Positions 12,863 through 19,584 of a stretch of DNA of 64,000 nt are shown here, in pieces. The notes below the pieces were generated by a model. That model did no database searches. It was not told the DNA's origin and saw only the letters and a program-made list of their open reading frames with translations. This DNA is from Spizellomyces punctatus DAOM BR117 (lineage: Eukaryota > Chytridiomycota > Chytridiomycetes > Spizellomycetales > Spizellomycetaceae). Position 1 is the first letter of the stretch. Every line of letters begins with the position of its first letter. The DNA is taken from the NCBI RefSeq assembly GCF_000182565.1, contig NW_015971537.1, forward strand, positions 825,859 through 889,858, written 5' to 3'. Made by a program: the position numbers and the translations under genes.

Positions 12863-12920
12863 ATTCCTTTTTTTTAGGCATTTTAGCTTGTAAATAGAAA
12901 ATAAAAAAACCCAAATACGC

Positions 12921-13898
12921 TTAGCGAGGTTCTTTTGTCCATGATGATGGTATCTTATAAGAATTACTTGCCCACTCTTTCTTAAGTTCCTTGTGTACCT
13001 TACCATTTTTTCTAATCCAATTACCGGTTCTTGGATTGTAAACTTCCTGCAAGGATGAATCTCTCGGGTTTCTTCTCTCATGAAGCCTTGGCGATGGCTG
13101 CATTGTTGTGAAGTCAAATGTAGATGGAGACGGAGATGGTGAGTCATCCATCGGCGCTAGTGATGGTAAGCCTGAGGTTGGTGAATCAGATCACCTATGT
13201 AGAACCCATTGTGTAGGCGGCGTGCCTCCTTCCTCATAAAAGATGTTCTCAGACAACGCAGGAGTAGGTCGTATCACACCACGTTGCATGTTGTATTCAT
13301 CTCTTGAGGCAGAAATATCAGTACCCCTAGTGCCCAAGCCAGTTGTTTCTAGCAAACTCTCCCCAGGATTGTGAATACCATGTGAAGAGCGGAAACGCTG
13401 TATGTCAGCCAATTCCTTACATTTTTCCTCTTTTATAAACTCTTCATAACCTTCGCGCATTCGTCGGATGCATGCAATCAAATCTATGTCATTTTTGTAT
13501 CCTTCACTACCGTGGTTTATCGGATACCTAGTTTCTTGATTAGCACTCGGAGCATTCATCCGGGTACGACCCTCCTGCATCTGTTTGAGTTCTGCATCAG
13601 ACACAACGGGACAAAATGTATCAGGATTCAAAGAGCGTCCATTTTCATCTCTCAGTTCACCAAAACGTCTATTATCAATTTCAATATAGTATGGGTCACT
13701 GACGAATTGTGTATCAACCTTACCAAATGAACGATACTTGTTTAACAGCGGGTGCTTGAAATAGCCTGTAGGTAACTTTGAGTCAACCCATTTTCTTTTT
13801 TCTTTCCAGAACACATCATGTTCAACCTGCTCAGAGTTGTAAGCAGTTACATCAGTGTTACCTTGCTGTAATAGTTTTACTAATTCAGCAACAGACAT
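12921..13898 (-). pseudogene. unknown Polinton protein with C-terminal NPRTG motif, one TGA
   Basis: A 325-residue frame runs from the ATG at 13898 to TAA at 12921 and is interrupted once, by TGA at 13191-13193. The N-terminal 235 residues are mixed alpha/beta and charged, with no recognisable family. The C-terminal tail has NPRTGNWIRKNGKVHKELKK. This resembles the NPxTGRxIKxxG...Y..L core of the 2-cysteine adaptor segment found in large DNA virus proteins, without the flanking cysteines. The gene is divergent from 13948-14208 across a 49-bp shared promoter. A virion or scaffold role is only a guess from its place among capsid genes. Confidence 0.65.
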
Positions 13899-13947
13899 AC
13901 CGTTCTATTCTGTATTTTACTATATAGTATTATTAAAAAAAAGAAGA
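13899..13947. promoter_or_regulatory. 49-bp bidirectional promoter with palindromic TATA-like core
   Basis: The only DNA between two divergent start codons holds TACTATATAGTA (13918-13929), a perfect 12-bp palindrome suited to firing both ways, and an A-rich stretch before the plus-strand start. Confidence 0.55.
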
Positions 13948-14208
13948 ATGTCGTCTCAGCAAAGGAAGGAACGGATACAAGAGCATTTGAGGAAGAAGTT
14001 GGCTGAAAGGAATGAAGGGCAAGAAATGGAAACAGTTCTTTCTCGAATTATAAGAGAACTGGAGGAACCTCGCATGCCTGAGCCGGCATTGGCATACAGT
14101 AAGGAAACCATCATCCCAGATGCTGATGCGGGGGGTATTAACTGGAACGAATATGTTATTATTCATGAAAATCCTCTTTACAGTGATGACTTGAATGAAA
14201 TCATTTGA
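13948..14208 (+). CDS. small charged helical Polinton protein, 86 aa
   Basis: The ATG at 13948 (MSSQQRKERIQEHLRKKL) is preferred over an in-frame ATG at 13855, which lies inside the divergent neighbour and its promoter. The N-terminal half is a strongly charged helix and the C-terminal half is acidic. A piece of the GC-rich repeat (14072-14096, read RMPEPALA) lies in the middle. The gene ends in TGA at 14206-14208, immediately before a hairpin. Four codons further on the frame meets TAA, so it is uncertain whether this TGA is native or a CGA that mutated. No family is recognised. Confidence 0.6.
   Translation: MSSQQRKERIQEHLRKKLAERNEGQEMETVLSRIIRELEEPRMPEPALAYSKETIIPDADAGGINWNEYVIIHENPLYSDDLNEII
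14072..14096 (+). repeat. partial GC-rich short repeat
   Basis: GCATGCCTGAGCCGGCATT resembles the copy at 12825-12862 (GCATGCCTGCCGGCATT) with a 3-bp insertion. It lies inside the 86-aa gene. Confidence 0.45.
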
Positions 14209-14209
14209 C

Positions 14210-14230
14210 GCTACTTTTTCTAAAAGTAGC
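14210..14230. terminator. perfect 9-bp hairpin between convergent genes
   Basis: GCTACTTTT-TCT-AAAAGTAGC has a 9-bp perfect stem and a 3-base loop. It starts two bases after the stop of the plus-strand gene and ends one base before the stop of the minus-strand gene, so one palindrome can serve both 3' ends. Its core is shared with the hairpin at 16172-16194. Confidence 0.7.
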
Positions 14231-14231
14231 A

Positions 14232-14549
14232 TTAATACCCCGCTAATTCAACAGGAAGCGATTTCCTTAAGGCTGAATCAAAATTTTGTTGAATCTCATA
14301 GCCCCGCCCTAGACCTTTATGGAGATCATCGATATAGCCTCGTCCTCGTGAAATTGTCTCTCTTACTTTGACGGGTACAGATTCGTCATGGACAAGAGAT
14401 TGATGAACTTTCCCATAGATATCTTTGGCTTGTCCAGCATGGGCAACAAATTGTCTAATACCGTTGTTAACTTTGTTATAACTGTTCAGCACTCTAAGAC
14501 CAAAGTTTTTTGCACTTGAGAGAAAGTTTGCGAATTTTTGACGCAACAT
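14232..14549 (-). CDS. small Polinton protein, 105 aa, unknown
   Basis: An intact frame from the ATG at 14549 to TAA at 14232, predicted largely helical and basic (FANFLSSAKNFGLRVL, ISRGRGYIDDLHKGLGRGYE). It lies 35 bp downstream of the penton gene on the same strand, so the two are probably co-expressed late genes. The size and position fit a minor virion protein, but no family is recognised and no membrane segment or signal peptide is clear. The spacer to the penton gene contains a run of 16 A. Confidence 0.6.
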   Translation of the reverse strand: MLRQKFANFLSSAKNFGLRVLNSYNKVNNGIRQFVAHAGQAKDIYGKVHQSLVHDESVPVKVRETISRGRGYIDDLHKGLGRGYEIQQNFDSALRKSLPVELAGY

Positions 14550-14584
14550 CTTTTACATGTTCCAAATGAAAAAAAAAAAAAAAA

Positions 14585-15328
14585 TTAATCATCTGCAAAG
14601 CCAGAGGAATGACAATCGAGAACTAAAGTGAACCCTTTGCCCTGTAGATCCAAGGGTAGCAATGTTTCAGCATCAAGCAAATGGATGTCGATCGTACTAA
14701 CAAGGCCAGACTCCGTGTCAATGAAGTCGGTGTCAAAATAATTCTGCGCACATAGGACAGTTTCAATTTCTTGCGACACCGGAATAGAGGCAATGATATT
14801 TAAATCATCTGTGCCTGCATAAATGACATCATTTGACCTTATGTTAGATGAGGCTACGAGCACCATCTTAACGCCTGTCAGATCGATGGGATTTGAGAAG
14901 GTAATTGATGTCCCAGGGTCAGATTGCTGAGTTTGCTGCAATCCGAGCAGTTTGCTTGCTGTGGTTTGAGGGTAGAGAACTTTGAATGGTGTTGTACCCG
15001 CGGTCACTGTGATTTGACTGTTTATATGATTGTATTCTACAGTGTATGCTTGCGTCCCAGTCGAGTTGAATCCAGCAGTCAGTGCATCGACCAAATCATC
15101 AGGGCTATATGTCCCAGGAGGAATAGCAAAAGTCCTTGCAGCATTACCCATCCCAGCATCATAAAAGGAGACAATATTGTTCTTTTCGTTTACTATGTCC
15201 CACGAAAGGGGCAAAATGATCGAATTGTATCGAATTTTATCACATGCGATGGGTTCGGCTAGAGTCCATTTAGGTTCATTCCTGTTTCCGTTCGTCGCCC
15301 TGTTGCTATCGAGAATCAACTTTTTCAT
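14585..15328 (-). CDS. minor capsid (penton-like) protein, 247 aa
   Basis: An intact 247-residue protein starting at 15328. It is dominated by short beta strands separated by turns (WTLAEPIACDKIRYNSIILP, PPGTYSPDDLVDALTAGFN, KVLYPQTTASKLLG) and ends LDLQGKGFTLVLDCHSSG. This pattern and length are typical of the single-jelly-roll penton protein of Polintons and polinton-like viruses, which forms the capsid vertices. It is divergent from the packaging ATPase across 48 bp and close to the major capsid gene, the usual morphogenesis block. No lesion is visible. The assignment rests on pattern and context; a structure prediction would settle it. Confidence 0.75.
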   Translation of the reverse strand: MKKLILDSNRATNGNRNEPKWTLAEPIACDKIRYNSIILPLSWDIVNEKNNIVSFYDAGMGNAARTFAIPPGTYSPDDLVDALTAGFNSTGTQAYTVEYNHINSQITVTAGTTPFKVLYPQTTASKLLGLQQTQQSDPGTSITFSNPIDLTGVKMVLVASSNIRSNDVIYAGTDDLNIIASIPVSQEIETVLCAQNYFDTDFIDTESGLVSTIDIHLLDAETLLPLDLQGKGFTLVLDCHSSGFADD

Positions 15329-15376
15329 TTCTTCTAATGTATTATAGATACAGAGAGCAAATAAAAAACAAGCGCA
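15329..15376. promoter_or_regulatory. 48-bp bidirectional promoter, penton/ATPase
   Basis: The only sequence between the divergent penton and ATPase start codons. It is AT-rich and contains GTATTATAGATAC, an imperfect palindrome comparable to the core at 13918-13929. Confidence 0.5.
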
Positions 15377-16048
15377 ATGAAGGCTATTACAATATCACCC
15401 TTACCAAGTCAAGTCTCTGGACGCATAAAGGATAATACAGATCCACGGCTTCCTAGAAAGTATGGTTTTATTGTATACAATGGTGCTCGATTTTGTGGGA
15501 AGACGCTAAACATTGCAGTGATATGCAAATTGTTCTTGAAGAAGCAGTATTCGAATATCATAATTTTCACACCAAATCCACACGATACCAATTGGAACCC
15601 TTTAAGAACGAGCAAAAAGGTTCATATATTTGACAAGATTTCCAATGAAATACTCAATTTTATACACGAAGAGCAACTTTATGAATTTGTTCGAAGCGGA
15701 AGAAAATGAGATTTACTTCTTATCATAGATGACTACAATATGCAGAAAGGACATAAGAAGTCACTCGATGAGTTGGCTACACGGGGTAGACACGCTGGAA
15801 TCACCTGCATCCTGTCGAGTCAATATTTTTATCACAATAGTCCCGCTGTCCGTAGCAATGCGACGAACTGGATCATTTTTAGACCTTTGAAAAGCGAACT
15901 TAAGAAAATGGTCGAAGCAGGCTTATCTCTCGCTTTACCTGAAGATGTATTTGAAAAGTTCGTTATGGATAATACAAAGAAACTGTTTCATTTTGTGCAC
16001 ATAAATCTACAAAGTTCGAAAAGACCGTTTAGAGTTGGTTTTTCGTAG
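15377..16048 (+). pseudogene. A32/FtsK-like genome-packaging ATPase, one in-frame TGA
   Basis: A 223-residue P-loop ATPase that would pump the genome into the capsid. Walker A is GARFCGKT (residues 36-43). TGA at 15707-15709 is codon 111, and right after it comes Walker B (DLLLIIDDYN, residues 112-121). Further motifs are TRGRHAGITCILSSQ, a signature of A32-type viral ATPases, and a C-terminal HINLQSSKRPFRVG. Size and motif order match Polinton ATPases. The stop removes Walker B, so without readthrough the product is dead. The simplest reading is CGA to TGA before the conserved DLLLIIDD. A hairpin follows about 120 bp after the gene. Confidence 0.9.
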
Positions 16049-16228
16049 GGGGACAGGCTGTCCCCCTTTGACCCCCTCGCTTTGACAACCATTGTAACTT
16101 GTTAAGCTACACCGACTGAGTTCAGGCTATTTAGGACAGCAAACTCCTTTCCGAAAGGCACAATTTTTGATGTCACTTTTTCTTAAAAAGTGACGTTTTT
16201 TTTTTCTAGATGTGTAAGTTAAACCACA
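16049..16228. other. spacer between ATPase and major capsid gene
   Basis: A 180-bp spacer holding a pyrimidine/purine tract (GGGGGACAGGCTGTCCCCC, a second near-palindrome at about 16049-16067), the hairpin at 16172-16194 and a T-run before the capsid start. It has no coding potential. Confidence 0.6.
16172..16194. terminator. perfect 10-bp hairpin upstream of the major capsid gene
   Basis: GTCACTTTTT-CTT-AAAAAGTGAC has a perfect 10-bp stem with a 3-base loop and is followed by a run of T. It lies between two plus-strand genes, downstream of the ATPase, and shares the ACTTTT..AAAAGT core with the hairpin at 14210-14230. It probably marks the 3' end of the ATPase transcript. Confidence 0.68.
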
Positions 16229-17614
16229 ATGTCTTCAGGAATTCAGGTAACTGAGGTTCGACAAGTCCCAAACGTCTTTACGTATAAGCGCAATGCCAAG
16301 AACGGGGTTGTGCTGAATTTTCAGCCATCTAGTCAGGTTCGCTTCGAGCCTACCAACGGATTGGGTGACTGTAACTTTGGCAGCAAAATCACTTTTAAAA
16401 TAGCCGATGACAAGCGTTTTTGGCTTGTGAATGAAACCTTACATAAATATCGTGTCGTAGGGCTTGATGCAAATAGACAGGAAATCGTTTCTGCCACTGC
16501 AACCCACAGGCTATGTCAATCAGGAACGGATGCTGTATGGAAACGCCAAAGTGTTCTTATTAATGGAAGGATCATCGAAGATCTCAATGATTATAATTTG
16601 TTCACCGCACATGAAAACGCTCTAACATTGTGGGAAACCAAACAACATCTTGGGCAATGTGAATATTATTCGAGTGATGCGGCTAACGACCATTCAGCAG
16701 TGGTTGCTAAAAACAGGGCATACACTGTCACTGGCTCATCACTGTCATTCTTTCAAAATGAAGTGGCTTTCCCTCTCTGTCTTGTCAAAGGTGGTGTCCA
16801 GGTCGAGATGACTGCAGAGAGTGAACTTGCCAAAATTTTCCCCACATCCACAGGAATAGATTCATTCAAGATTGTCCAGAACGAACTCATTTGCCAGTTC
16901 GCCGAGCCCATACCCGAATACTACAACAAGATCCTTAGCCTAATGGAGAGCAACGAATACTTGACCATCCCCATGCAAGTTGTGTGGAGTCAGGAGTTTG
17001 CTGGGCAAGCCAGTCGCGTACAGCAATTGTCACTTGTGACTGGTGAGCAGTCCTCTGTTTCATCATTGATGTTGGTGACAACTGACAATGTTCGAACTGA
17101 TGTAGACAAATTGAATTTCAGTGAAGATGCTGGGATTAGAACAGTTAGTATCCAGGTGGGTATGCAGCGGTTCCCTGAGGGAAAAGCGATTGCCAACGGT
17201 TCCGCTTGTGCTGGTACTAATATTATACCTACTGTAGATCCTGAAATGTATGCATTAAGCCAACGTAATAAAGATTTCAATGATGTGCGATTTGCCCCCA
17301 CTATGTCCGATTTGGAAGGATGGGCACTAGCAGGCAAAAAGATACAGCATTGGTCATGGAGGCAAAATTTCAAGCAAAGTCCAGATATGATCGGCGGTGG
17401 TTTGAATACTCTAGCCGATGGGCATATTCTCATCAATGTGAGTCAATATCCCAACCCTCCGGAAGTAGCCGATTTCCCAAGCGAAAAACTAGAGGGTGAT
17501 ACGCCTAACCCCGATTATATCCCTACGTTCAAGGACAAGACATTCCATGTCTTCTGGACAACAGACCATGAGATGCACATCGACCGTGATGGTGTTCGCT
17601 TGTTACCAGCATAG
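16229..17614 (+). CDS. major capsid protein, double-jelly-roll type, 461 aa
   Basis: An intact 461-residue protein (ATG at 16229, TAG at 17612-17614) and the largest undamaged structural gene of the element. Length, beta-rich composition and position between the packaging ATPase and the core-like peptide match the double-jelly-roll capsid protein of Polintons, which forms hexagonal capsomers. Visible features are an N-terminal arm (FTYKRNAKNGVVLNF), aromatic-rich strands (KITFKIADDKRFWLVNETLHKY), a central VLINGRIIEDLNDYNLFTAH segment and a C-terminal HINVSQYPNPPEV region. Capsid proteins have no catalytic signature, so the call rests on size, composition and gene order. No TGA interrupts it. 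Confidence 0.82.
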   Translation: MSSGIQVTEVRQVPNVFTYKRNAKNGVVLNFQPSSQVRFEPTNGLGDCNFGSKITFKIADDKRFWLVNETLHKYRVVGLDANRQEIVSATATHRLCQSGTDAVWKRQSVLINGRIIEDLNDYNLFTAHENALTLWETKQHLGQCEYYSSDAANDHSAVVAKNRAYTVTGSSLSFFQNEVAFPLCLVKGGVQVEMTAESELAKIFPTSTGIDSFKIVQNELICQFAEPIPEYYNKILSLMESNEYLTIPMQVVWSQEFAGQASRVQQLSLVTGEQSSVSSLMLVTTDNVRTDVDKLNFSEDAGIRTVSIQVGMQRFPEGKAIANGSACAGTNIIPTVDPEMYALSQRNKDFNDVRFAPTMSDLEGWALAGKKIQHWSWRQNFKQSPDMIGGGLNTLADGHILINVSQYPNPPEVADFPSEKLEGDTPNPDYIPTFKDKTFHVFWTTDHEMHIDRDGVRLLPA

Positions 17615-17676
17615 TTCAACAACAGGAACCACGATGATTTTTTCTAAGCTTTGGTTAGGTAAGCCTCAAGAAGAAT

Positions 17677-17847
17677 ATGACAAAAACACATCGAAAACTC
17701 GTCAACGTATCGGCCATGCCGAATAAAGGACTTAGAGTGGCTGCTCGTGCAAGAAACAGGCGCATCATCGCTGCTAGAAAAGCCGCAGCAACACGTAAGC
17801 GACGCTACGGTTCTGGAAGAGTCATGAGGCGTGTTGTTTATGTTTAA
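17677..17847 (+). CDS. arginine-rich core-like peptide, 56 aa
   Basis: A 56-residue frame from ATG at 17677 to TAA at 17845-17847, 62 bp after the capsid gene on the same strand. It has 13 Arg and 5 Lys and no Asp or Glu (VAARARNRRIIAARKAAATR, KRRYGSGRVMRR). The size, charge and place beside the major capsid gene recall the small DNA-condensing core peptides of adenoviruses (protein X/mu), and basic core-like proteins have been proposed in Polintons. An in-frame Met at codon 14 (MPNKGLRVAAR) could be the true start. The function is inferred from composition and context. Confidence 0.68.
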   Translation: MTKTHRKLVNVSAMPNKGLRVAARARNRRIIAARKAAATRKRRYGSGRVMRRVVYV

Positions 17848-17874
17848 AAAACGGCGCCAAGAAATGCCAAGACT

Positions 17875-17912
17875 ATGCCGGGCGCGGGGCGGCCAATCCC
17901 TGCAGGGATGCC
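17875..17912 (+). repeat. GC-rich short repeat, intergenic copy
   Basis: The 38-bp unit opens ATGCCGGGCGCGGGGCGG and ends with the perfect palindrome ATCCCTGCAGGGAT plus GCC. It matches the copy at 24866-24903 at 34 of 38 positions. Confidence 0.78.
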
Positions 17913-18013
17913 AAGATTCTTTCCATTGAACGGAAGGGCGTCCCTGAGTACAAGCCGGTGGCATAAAAAGGCACTCGGTGTATCTTTTCTCCCATTAGCA
18001 CGAGTATGGGTTT

Positions 18014-18156
18014 GAAACATCAGGTATGATTCGAAACATTTAACCGAATCTGAAACATCAGATACGTGTTCTGAAACACGTGCCATAAATCTGAAACATC
18101 TAACCGAATCTGAAACATAGCTACATTTTCTGAAACACCTAACCGAATTAGAAACA
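18014..18156 (+). repeat. eight-unit GAAACA array upstream of 18156 gene
   Basis: GAAACA starts at 18014, 18033, 18052, 18073, 18093, 18112, 18132 and 18151, a spacing of 19-21 bp (mean 19.6), mostly within TCTGAAACAT. TAACCGAAT is interleaved three times (18041, 18101, 18140). The last unit runs into the ATG of the next gene. This looks like an iterated protein-binding site on one face of the helix. Confidence 0.72.
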
Positions 18157-18911
18157 TGTCCATTGCAAAGAGTCAATGGGGGCAAGTGACACACTTTGTA
18201 GGAGGCTTGCTACATCCCATAGCGTGTCGTGCTCTCAAGATGGGTCTAGAGGATCTCACCTTCGAGCAAAGCGAGTGTTTATTAGAAAATATGGCTGATA
18301 ATCAGAAGATATATAAGGATGACAAGGAGTTGCTAGAATCACTTAAAGGTCATCTGAGACGACTCCTAAAGTGGAAGAAGCGAGAAGAGACTCAACGGAA
18401 ATCTTCATCTCTCAAGTTAAAGAGGAAGTTTGAAGAGTTCGAAGAGTCCGATGGTGAAACCTTGAGTTCTGGTTCTTCATCTGATGCTGACGATTCCGAT
18501 GATGCCGATGACAGCGATTACAGTCCACAAAAGGCTAAACGCAGACGTGTCGAGAAAGAGAGTATGCCAGGCGCGGAGCGGTCAAGCCCGGTGCAGACCC
18601 ATATCCCGGCGCAGAGCCATATCCCGGCGCAGAGCCATATGCCAGAAGGCATGCCGGAAGGCATGCCGGCAGGCATCCCGGCAGGCATCCCGGCAGGCTT
18701 TCCTGAGCCTGAGCGTGATGGGGAATCCGCTAATTTAGAGCAAATGCTCATGGAGCGTATCGAGCAGCAGCAGATGCAGATTAACGCACTCATAGCAGCT
18801 AGCATCCCTAAGCGCAGAAAGAGCGTCAAGGCTAAAGTGAGCGATCAGGACATTGTCCATGCTGATGTTATCAATCCTCCAGATGTAGGAAGCAGTAGCG
18901 CCGCTGCTTGA
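18156..18911 (+). CDS. unknown Polinton protein with repeat-derived MPAG tract, 251 aa
   Basis: The ATG at 18156 lies inside the last GAAACA repeat. Residues 1-95 form a compact, mostly helical domain (VTHFVGGLLHPIACRALKMG) ending in basic stretches. Then come an acidic serine-rich tract (SSGSSSDADDSDDADDSD), a KAKRRRVEK nuclear-localisation-like cluster, and a low-complexity section (about residues 137-185) made entirely of GC-rich repeat units (PAQSHIPAQSH, MPEGMPEGMPAGIPAG). A coiled-coil segment follows (EQMLMERIEQQQMQINAL), then a basic tail. It may be a nuclear regulatory or scaffold protein. No family is recognised. It ends in TGA at 18909-18911, 62 bp before a hairpin. Confidence 0.6.
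   Translation: MSIAKSQWGQVTHFVGGLLHPIACRALKMGLEDLTFEQSECLLENMADNQKIYKDDKELLESLKGHLRRLLKWKKREETQRKSSSLKLKRKFEEFEESDGETLSSGSSSDADDSDDADDSDYSPQKAKRRRVEKESMPGAERSSPVQTHIPAQSHIPAQSHMPEGMPEGMPAGIPAGIPAGFPEPERDGESANLEQMLMERIEQQQMQINALIAASIPKRRKSVKAKVSDQDIVHADVINPPDVGSSSAAA
18564..18700 (+). repeat. cluster of GC-rich repeat units inside the 18156 gene
   Basis: It starts with ATGCCAGGCGCGGAGCGG, continues with two GGCGCAGAGCCATAT units and then five GGCATGCC/GGCATCCC units. The same core is translated in two frames within this one protein (GAER, then PAQSH), showing that the DNA rather than the peptide is repeated. Confidence 0.75.
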
Positions 18912-19195
18912 TTCTCTTCAATTACCGTTGACACTCGCTAAAAAATCCATGAAATCAACAAAAAAAGTATGTCGTCCATTCGAAGAACGGACATGGAAAC
19001 AACAAAACCAGAAAAAAAAAATACAAAACGACAAAAACAGTCTGTAAAGGTGTTTTGTAGCACAATGTACATAGATATCCCTTTGTTTAGTATCATGTAG
19101 GGGCGTTGTTATAGAGCTTTTGTACAACGTTTGCTAATAAACACACACGTTTAAACAAAGATAAATAATATTTTGTATACACAATATATTTTAAC
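18912..19195. other. AT-rich spacer before HTH gene
   Basis: It holds the hairpin at 18974-18992, a purine-rich tract and a promoter-like AT-rich stretch (TTTGTATACACAATATATTT) just before the next start codon. I see no gene. Confidence 0.55.
18974..18992 (+). terminator. hairpin after 18156 gene
   Basis: GTCCATTC-GAA-GAACGGAC has an 8-bp stem with one mismatch and a 3-base loop. The same sequence family recurs at 24829-24847 right after the integrase gene, which supports a 3'-end signal. Confidence 0.55.
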
Positions 19196-19510
19196 ATGGG
19201 ACGCAAATCAGGATCGATAAACACGAAGGATCGCTACAGGGTATACAAGATCGAAGAAGATGGTTCTAGAACATTTGTAAATGACTATCAGGCAGCCATA
19301 GAGATTGCTAACAGGTTAGGTGTCTCGCGCTCATACATTCATAATATAATACATGGGTTAGCAGAATCGCCTATTTCAAAGATGTATGCTATAGAAAAGT
19401 TACCATGTATACGAAAACCACCACCACCTCCTCCTAAGATGAGATACTTTAAAATAAATCGAAAAGTGGCTATTCCTGATGATCCAGTAAAAGTTGCTCA
19501 CTTCGCATGA
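19196..19510 (+). CDS. small helix-turn-helix protein, 104 aa
   Basis: A short protein starting with a basic GRKSG segment. A helix-turn-helix-like core follows (residues about 36-65, YQAAIEIANRLGVSRSYIHN), then a proline run (RKPPPPPPK) and a basic tail. The core resembles the DNA-binding repeat of homing-endonuclease-associated modules and phage regulators. It sits directly upstream of the polymerase gene, where a regulator of early genes would make sense, but this is inference. It ends in TGA at 19508-19510; since many TGA in this element appear to be mutated codons, a slightly longer native protein cannot be excluded. Confidence 0.6.
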   Translation: MGRKSGSINTKDRYRVYKIEEDGSRTFVNDYQAAIEIANRLGVSRSYIHNIIHGLAESPISKMYAIEKLPCIRKPPPPPPKMRYFKINRKVAIPDDPVKVAHFA

Positions 19511-19584
19511 ACATCATTCGAAGAACAAACACATTTAAAGCTTTGAAAATATTTATTTTTTAACACTATATATTTCTATTTACT

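Larger units (their letters stand above)
12183..12881 (-). pseudogene. lysine/glutamate-rich coiled-coil Polinton protein with one TGA
   Basis: A 232-residue frame from the ATG at 12881 is interrupted once, by TGA at 12675-12677 (codon 69), and continues in the same frame to a stop at 12183. After the TGA comes a long charged helix (KRKEERELEKKRKEEE) and then acidic and basic tracts (EESSDKEEDDSSDDYEE, KKKRNR). Two copies of the GC-rich repeat are embedded: AQSQMPAGMPD near the N-terminus and RAEPVTHPGRDIM near the C-terminus. An upstream ATG at 12914 would add 11 hydrophobic residues and seems less likely. No family is recognised. A structural or DNA-binding virion role is possible but unproven. 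Confidence 0.6.

Noticed and set aside
18014-18156. CRISPR array
   Set aside because: Units of about 20 bp with almost no unique spacers, in a eukaryotic element with no cas genes. It is an iterated short motif.
17644-18194. Minus-strand ORFs across the GC-rich repeat and GAAACA array
   Set aside because: They are antisense to the basic peptide gene, and their apparent repeats (SDSVRCF) only reflect the DNA array.
18564-18700. Collagen-like or structural MPAG protein repeat
   Set aside because: The same DNA units occur in other genes, in non-coding DNA and in other frames, so this is a DNA repeat rather than a selected peptide repeat.
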